Source: CALHVX01 sp964640725
GTDB lineage: Bacteria > Pseudomonadota > Gammaproteobacteria > Pseudomonadales > Azotimanducaceae
Reading direction: 5' to 3'
Assembly (NCBI GenBank): GCA_964640725.1
Contig: CAZXIJ010000022.1
Span: 1-64,000, forward strand
DNA length: 64,000 nt
The notes below the pieces were generated by a model. The model was given only the letters and a program-made list of their open reading frames with translations, was not told where the DNA came from and did no database searches. Positions within the stretch are counted from its first letter, which is position 1. Each line of letters opens with the position of its first letter. Shown here piece by piece: positions 60,839 to 64,000 of the stretch. The translations under genes and the position numbers were made by a program.

Positions 60839-63226
60839 CTAGCGCAGATTCGCCCGCAGGTTCAATCCCCAGAAGCGATCGGCTTCGCGAGGAATCTGAT
60901 AGCGGAAGCCGTCACCGCTGTAGGTGGTGGCAAAGCTCTCGTCCGTCAGGTTCTTGCCGATCAGCGTGATGCGGAACTGGTCGTCGTTAAAGGCGACGCC
61001 CACGCTTGCATTCAGAATGCCGTAGTCGGGCAGGGTGGTGGCCGGAGAGAAGGTGCCGGAGTTGCTGGGCAGCACGGTCTGCTGGTCATCCGTGTACACG
61101 TAGGACGCGTTCAGGATCACCTCGTTGCCTTCGCCCAGGGGCCAGCGGTAGTTGCCGTTCACGGAGTACTTCAGGTCCGGCGCGAAGGGCACGTCCAGGC
61201 CGCTGCGATCCGAGCAGCCGGTCGGAATCAGGCCCGTGGTCGGGTCTGCGGGGCAGTTGAAGCTGTCGATCTCCGCATCGATCACCGACACGCCGCCGCT
61301 GACGGTCAGGTTGTCCATGGGGGTCCAGATGACGTCCAGCTCGACGCCTTCCGTGGTCACGTCGCCGGCGTTGGTGAGCCGGGTGATGGTGACGCCGGTG
61401 GAGTTGTCGAAGTTGTTGGCCTGGAAGTCTTCGATGTCGGTGGTGAACCAGGTCAGGCCCAGGTACAGGCTGGGGCTCGTGTACTTGTAGCCGATCTCGA
61501 TGGACTCGCTGTCTTCGGCGCCGATGGGCAGGGTGTCGTTGGTGCCCATGTTGTAGAAGACGTTAAAGGCCGGGCCCTTGAAGCCCTGGGAGTAGCTGCC
61601 GTACACGCTGTGCGCATCGCCAAAGCGGTAGTTCACCGCCAGCTTGCCGGATACGTCGGTCTCGTCCGTGTCGCCGTCAAAGTCCGTGTTGAAGCCGCCG
61701 GAGGCCGCGCTGAACTGGCTGTTCGGCTCCGCCGGTCGCACGCCCACGCCCTGGCGGCCGAAGGCGTCGTTGTTGACGCGGTTGTGCTTGAAGCTGACTT
61801 CGTCGTCGGTGTAGCGCAGGCCAAAGGTCACGCTCAGGGCGTCGTTGATGGCGTACTCGCCCTGGCCGAATACGGCGAAGTTGTCGAACTCCGTGCGCAT
61901 GAAGCCGGTGGCGGAGACGATGTCGTTGGCGTTGCAGGTCAGGCCGGGGTTCGCGTCCAGGATCGGCTGGTTCTGCCCGCCGTTGTTCTGGCAGCTGGCC
62001 TCGCGGGTGAAGTCCCGCTCGGAGTCGATGTCGAAGTAGAACAGGCCGGCCTGCCAGAAGAAGGCGCGATCCGCGGGGGAGCTGATGCGGATTTCCTGGC
62101 TGAACTGCTCCCATTCCTGGTTGCCCACGTCGTGCAGCTGGAAGGGCACACCGAATACCGGCAGGTTGGAATCGCCGGCGATGCTGGTGAAGTCGCCTTC
62201 GCGAATCTCCGTGTTGTCCCAGGAGCGCTTGGCGGTGATGGACGTGAGCGTGTACTCGCCAAAGTCCTTGGTGATCTGCACCGAGAAGGAGGTGGACTCG
62301 TCCAGGGTGCGGGTGGTCAGGTCGTGGTCGACGCGGCGCTGGTCCAGGTCGATGTCGGCGCTGTTGCCGACGATGCCGCGGCTGTCCGGCGCCGCTTCGG
62401 AGGCCGGGTTGCGGCCGCTCGGCAGGGCTTCGAGGTCGGCGCAGCAGTCGTCGTCCGCTTCGTACTGCTCGGCGATCAGCAGCACGGACAGGTCGTCGGC
62501 AATGTCGTATTCCAGCATGCCGCGAAAACCGTGGCGATCGTAGCCGTTGGTTTCCTGATTGTTGAAGACGTTGGTGATGTAGCCGTCGAACTCGCTCTGG
62601 AAGGCGGTAATCGAGCCGCGGGCGCGCTCGCCCAGGGCACCGGAAACCCCGCCCTTGAGGCGAAACTCGTTGTCCTGAAAAAAGGATCCGTCGACGTAGG
62701 CTTCAAACTCGTCGGTGGGGCGCCGGGTGGTGATATTGACGACGCCGGCAGAGGCATTCTTGCCGAACAGCGTGCCCTGGGGGCCGCGCAGCACTTCGAT
62801 GCGCTCGATGTCGTACAGGTCGGCAAAGGCCTGGCCGGAGCGACCCATGACCACGCCGTCGACGACGGTCGAGACGCTCGGCTCAGCGGCGATCGAGAAG
62901 GAGATGGTGCCGATACCGCGCACGGTCAGGGCTGAGTTACGGGTGGTATTGCCCTTGCGGAAGCTGAGCGACGGCACGAGGGCCTGCAGCTCTTCGATGC
63001 CGTTGGCATAGGCGGCGTCGATGGTGTCGCTCTGCAGCACAGAGATCGCCAGCGGCACTTCGTCCAGGCCCTGCTCGCGCTTCTGCGCGGTCACGACGAT
63101 CTCTTCGATGGTGGTCTGGGCCAGCGCCGGCGCCGAGAAGGGCAGCAGCGCGGTAAGGCAGAGGGCGAGTATCGCCAGCCTGCCGTTGCGAACCGGCGTC
63201 GTGCCGGTGCCTAGGTAGCTCTCCAT
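60839..63226 (-). CDS. TonB-dependent outer membrane receptor
   Basis: A 795-residue outer-membrane transporter. The signal peptide covers about residues 1-36 (ending APALAQ), a TonB box-like EEIVVTAQKRE follows at about 40-50, then the plug (LRGPQGTLFGKNASAGVVNITTRRP) and a 22-strand barrel ending in aromatic F-W-G-L-N-L-R. Ligand unknown; the sequence resembles the large group of proteobacterial receptors linked to organic compound uptake rather than classical siderophore receptors. The ATG at 63226 is chosen because the signal peptide begins there. Divergence from the selenoprotein module is convergent, so shared transcription is not implied. Confidence 0.93.
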   Translation of the reverse strand: MESYLGTGTTPVRNGRLAILALCLTALLPFSAPALAQTTIEEIVVTAQKREQGLDEVPLAISVLQSDTIDAAYANGIEELQALVPSLSFRKGNTTRNSALTVRGIGTISFSIAAEPSVSTVVDGVVMGRSGQAFADLYDIERIEVLRGPQGTLFGKNASAGVVNITTRRPTDEFEAYVDGSFFQDNEFRLKGGVSGALGERARGSITAFQSEFDGYITNVFNNQETNGYDRHGFRGMLEYDIADDLSVLLIAEQYEADDDCCADLEALPSGRNPASEAAPDSRGIVGNSADIDLDQRRVDHDLTTRTLDESTSFSVQITKDFGEYTLTSITAKRSWDNTEIREGDFTSIAGDSNLPVFGVPFQLHDVGNQEWEQFSQEIRISSPADRAFFWQAGLFYFDIDSERDFTREASCQNNGGQNQPILDANPGLTCNANDIVSATGFMRTEFDNFAVFGQGEYAINDALSVTFGLRYTDDEVSFKHNRVNNDAFGRQGVGVRPAEPNSQFSAASGGFNTDFDGDTDETDVSGKLAVNYRFGDAHSVYGSYSQGFKGPAFNVFYNMGTNDTLPIGAEDSESIEIGYKYTSPSLYLGLTWFTTDIEDFQANNFDNSTGVTITRLTNAGDVTTEGVELDVIWTPMDNLTVSGGVSVIDAEIDSFNCPADPTTGLIPTGCSDRSGLDVPFAPDLKYSVNGNYRWPLGEGNEVILNASYVYTDDQQTVLPSNSGTFSPATTLPDYGILNASVGVAFNDDQFRITLIGKNLTDESFATTYSGDGFRYQIPREADRFWGLNLRANLR

Positions 63227-63281
63227 AGTATCCCCTATCAAGTAAGCAAACTTGCCGACGACAACGTCAGCCTCTTTGCGA

Positions 63282-63301
63282 GCGAACCCAAAAAGGTTCG
63301 C
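63282..63301. promoter_or_regulatory. hairpin in the leader of the TonB receptor gene
   Basis: GCGAACC at 63282-63288 and GGTTCGC at 63295-63301 form a 7-bp stem with an A-rich 6-nt loop, between the stop of the monooxygenase (63340) and the receptor start (63226). It may separate or attenuate the two minus-strand genes. On the minus strand the loop, not the 3' flank, is T-rich. Confidence 0.35.
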
Positions 63302-63339
63302 GAAAAACTGATGTCCAGGCCCTCTCACTGGCCCGAGCA

Positions 63340-64000
63340 TCAGACGGTCAGCGGCGCGTGCTCCAGCTGTGGCAACACGTACCGCGCGAACAGGTCGCAT
63401 TCGCGGGCGTGAGGGTATCCCGAAAGAATCACCGCTTCGATACCCAATGCTTCATAAGCTTTTAATTTGGCCAGAATCTGATCCGGATCGCCCACCAGCG
63501 CCGCGCCGCAGCCGCTGCGCGCGCGGCCGATGCCCGTCCACAGGTTGTCTTCCACAAAGCCGTCGGAGCTTGCGGCCTCGCGCAGCTCGCCCTGGCGGCT
63601 GACGCCGACGGACTTGGAATCCAGCGAGCGCTGGCGGATGGCTTCGCCCTCGTCAGCGTCTAGATACTTGAGCAAATCGTTGGCGGCATCCACGGCCTCG
63701 CCTTCGGTCTCGCGCACCACCACGTGCACGCGGTAGCCGAATTTGAGGGTGCGGTTGTAGCCGGCGGCGCGCTCGCGCATGTCGTTCAGCAACGTCTCCA
63801 CCGCGGGCAGGGTATCCGGCCACATGAGGAACACGTCCGCGCACTCGGCGGCCACGTCCCGCGCCGGGTCCGACAAACCGCCAAAGTAGAAGGGCGGGCA
63901 GCGGCCGCTCACGGTCTGGGCGTTGGGGGGATCGAGCTGCAGCTTCAGGAACTCGCCGTCGTAGTCGATGGCCTCGCCGTTCAGCAGGCTGCGCAGCACC
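63340..64000 (-). CDS. LLM-class flavin-dependent monooxygenase, SsuD-like (N-terminus beyond the window)
   Basis: C-terminal 219 or so residues of a luciferase-like flavin monooxygenase. PPFYFGGLSDPARDVAAECADVFLMW, FGYRVHVVVRETE, NLWTGIGRARSGCGAALVGDP and VILSGYPHARECDLFARYVLP match the alkanesulfonate monooxygenase SsuD pattern, including the GCGAALVGDP and SGYPH segments. Such enzymes release sulfite from alkanesulfonates using reduced FMN; substrate range varies widely. It is 113 bp upstream of the TonB-receptor gene on the same strand, so the two may form one uptake-and-oxidation unit. Confidence 0.87.
   Translation of the reverse strand, partial: VLRSLLNGEAIDYDGEFLKLQLDPPNAQTVSGRCPPFYFGGLSDPARDVAAECADVFLMWPDTLPAVETLLNDMRERAAGYNRTLKFGYRVHVVVRETEGEAVDAANDLLKYLDADEGEAIRQRSLDSKSVGVSRQGELREAASSDGFVEDNLWTGIGRARSGCGAALVGDPDQILAKLKAYEALGIEAVILSGYPHARECDLFARYVLPQLEHAPLTV

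Noticed and set aside
60809..62935. A 708-residue plus-strand open frame
   Set aside because: It is antisense to the TonB-receptor gene, is Val/Gly/Ala rich without any recognisable motif, and reflects GC-rich third positions of the real gene.

Overview
This window is a high-GC stretch of gammaproteobacterial chromosome. It contains the complete rsxABCDGE-nth cluster, the metG/mrp(apbC)/dcd neighbourhood, yciO-trpS-scpA-scpB-rluB, ubiG-yciK, and the gyrA-serC-pheA-tyrA-cmk-rpsA-ihfB-lapA-lapB block, which leads into an O-antigen-type locus just as ihfB/wbpL/wbpM do in Pseudomonas. Genes are packed tightly, many sharing ATGA, GTGA or TGATG stop/start overlaps, and GTG and TTG starts are common. 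I saw no rRNA, tRNA, CRISPR array, prophage or insertion sequence. There are six runs of exactly 100 N. At least two of them (in hda and scpB) are artefacts, because the sequence on both sides is duplicated and collapsing the duplicate restores an intact frame.

Layout. 1-5.5 kb: a PatB/MalY-like PLP enzyme, monothiol glutaredoxin grxD, RNase T, MotY-like OmpA-domain protein, argG and a zinc-ribbon protein. 5.5-13.6 kb: murI converging on nth, then rsxE-G-D-C-B-A and metG on the minus strand. 13.7-21.3 kb: mrp, dcd, purM, a DUF2066 protein, a CDP-alcohol phosphatidyltransferase, hda, a MurG-type glycosyltransferase and a phosphoglycerate dehydrogenase. 21.4-31 kb: mnmC, a rhodanese-type sulfurtransferase, a fatty acid desaturase, argS, a membrane-anchored cold-shock-domain protein, a cyclophilin, pdxJ, an SH3-anchor protein and yciB. 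31-36 kb: yciO, trpS, scpA, scpB, rluB. 36-49 kb: a degenerate GGDEF protein, yciK, ubiG, gyrA, serC, pheA, tyrA, cmk, rpsA, ihfB, lapA, lapB. 49-55 kb: a ComEA-like protein and a four-gene polysaccharide module. 54.6-57 kb: a lipoprotein metalloprotease, its neighbour and small envelope proteins.

57-64 kb is the most interesting part: a sodium/solute symporter, a sulfotransferase-fold protein and a gene of the glycine/betaine/proline-reductase selenoprotein B family face a TonB-dependent receptor and an SsuD-like flavin monooxygenase. The reductase-like gene looks like two ORFs only because it carries an in-frame UGA. The residues around it (U-P-I-C), the uninterrupted homologous frame on both sides and a GC-rich stem-loop 11 nt downstream of the UGA argue for selenocysteine insertion rather than a broken gene.

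A second theme is short tandem repeats inside otherwise conserved housekeeping genes (motY, hda, mnmC, scpB, the gyrA tail). They encode low-complexity linkers, and in hda, mnmC and scpB they coincide with assembly breaks. Other oddities are an RsxC without its N-terminal domain, a MurG-type enzyme with a HESD signature outside any cell-division cluster, and the absence of aroA and hisC from the serC-pheA-tyrA-cmk block.
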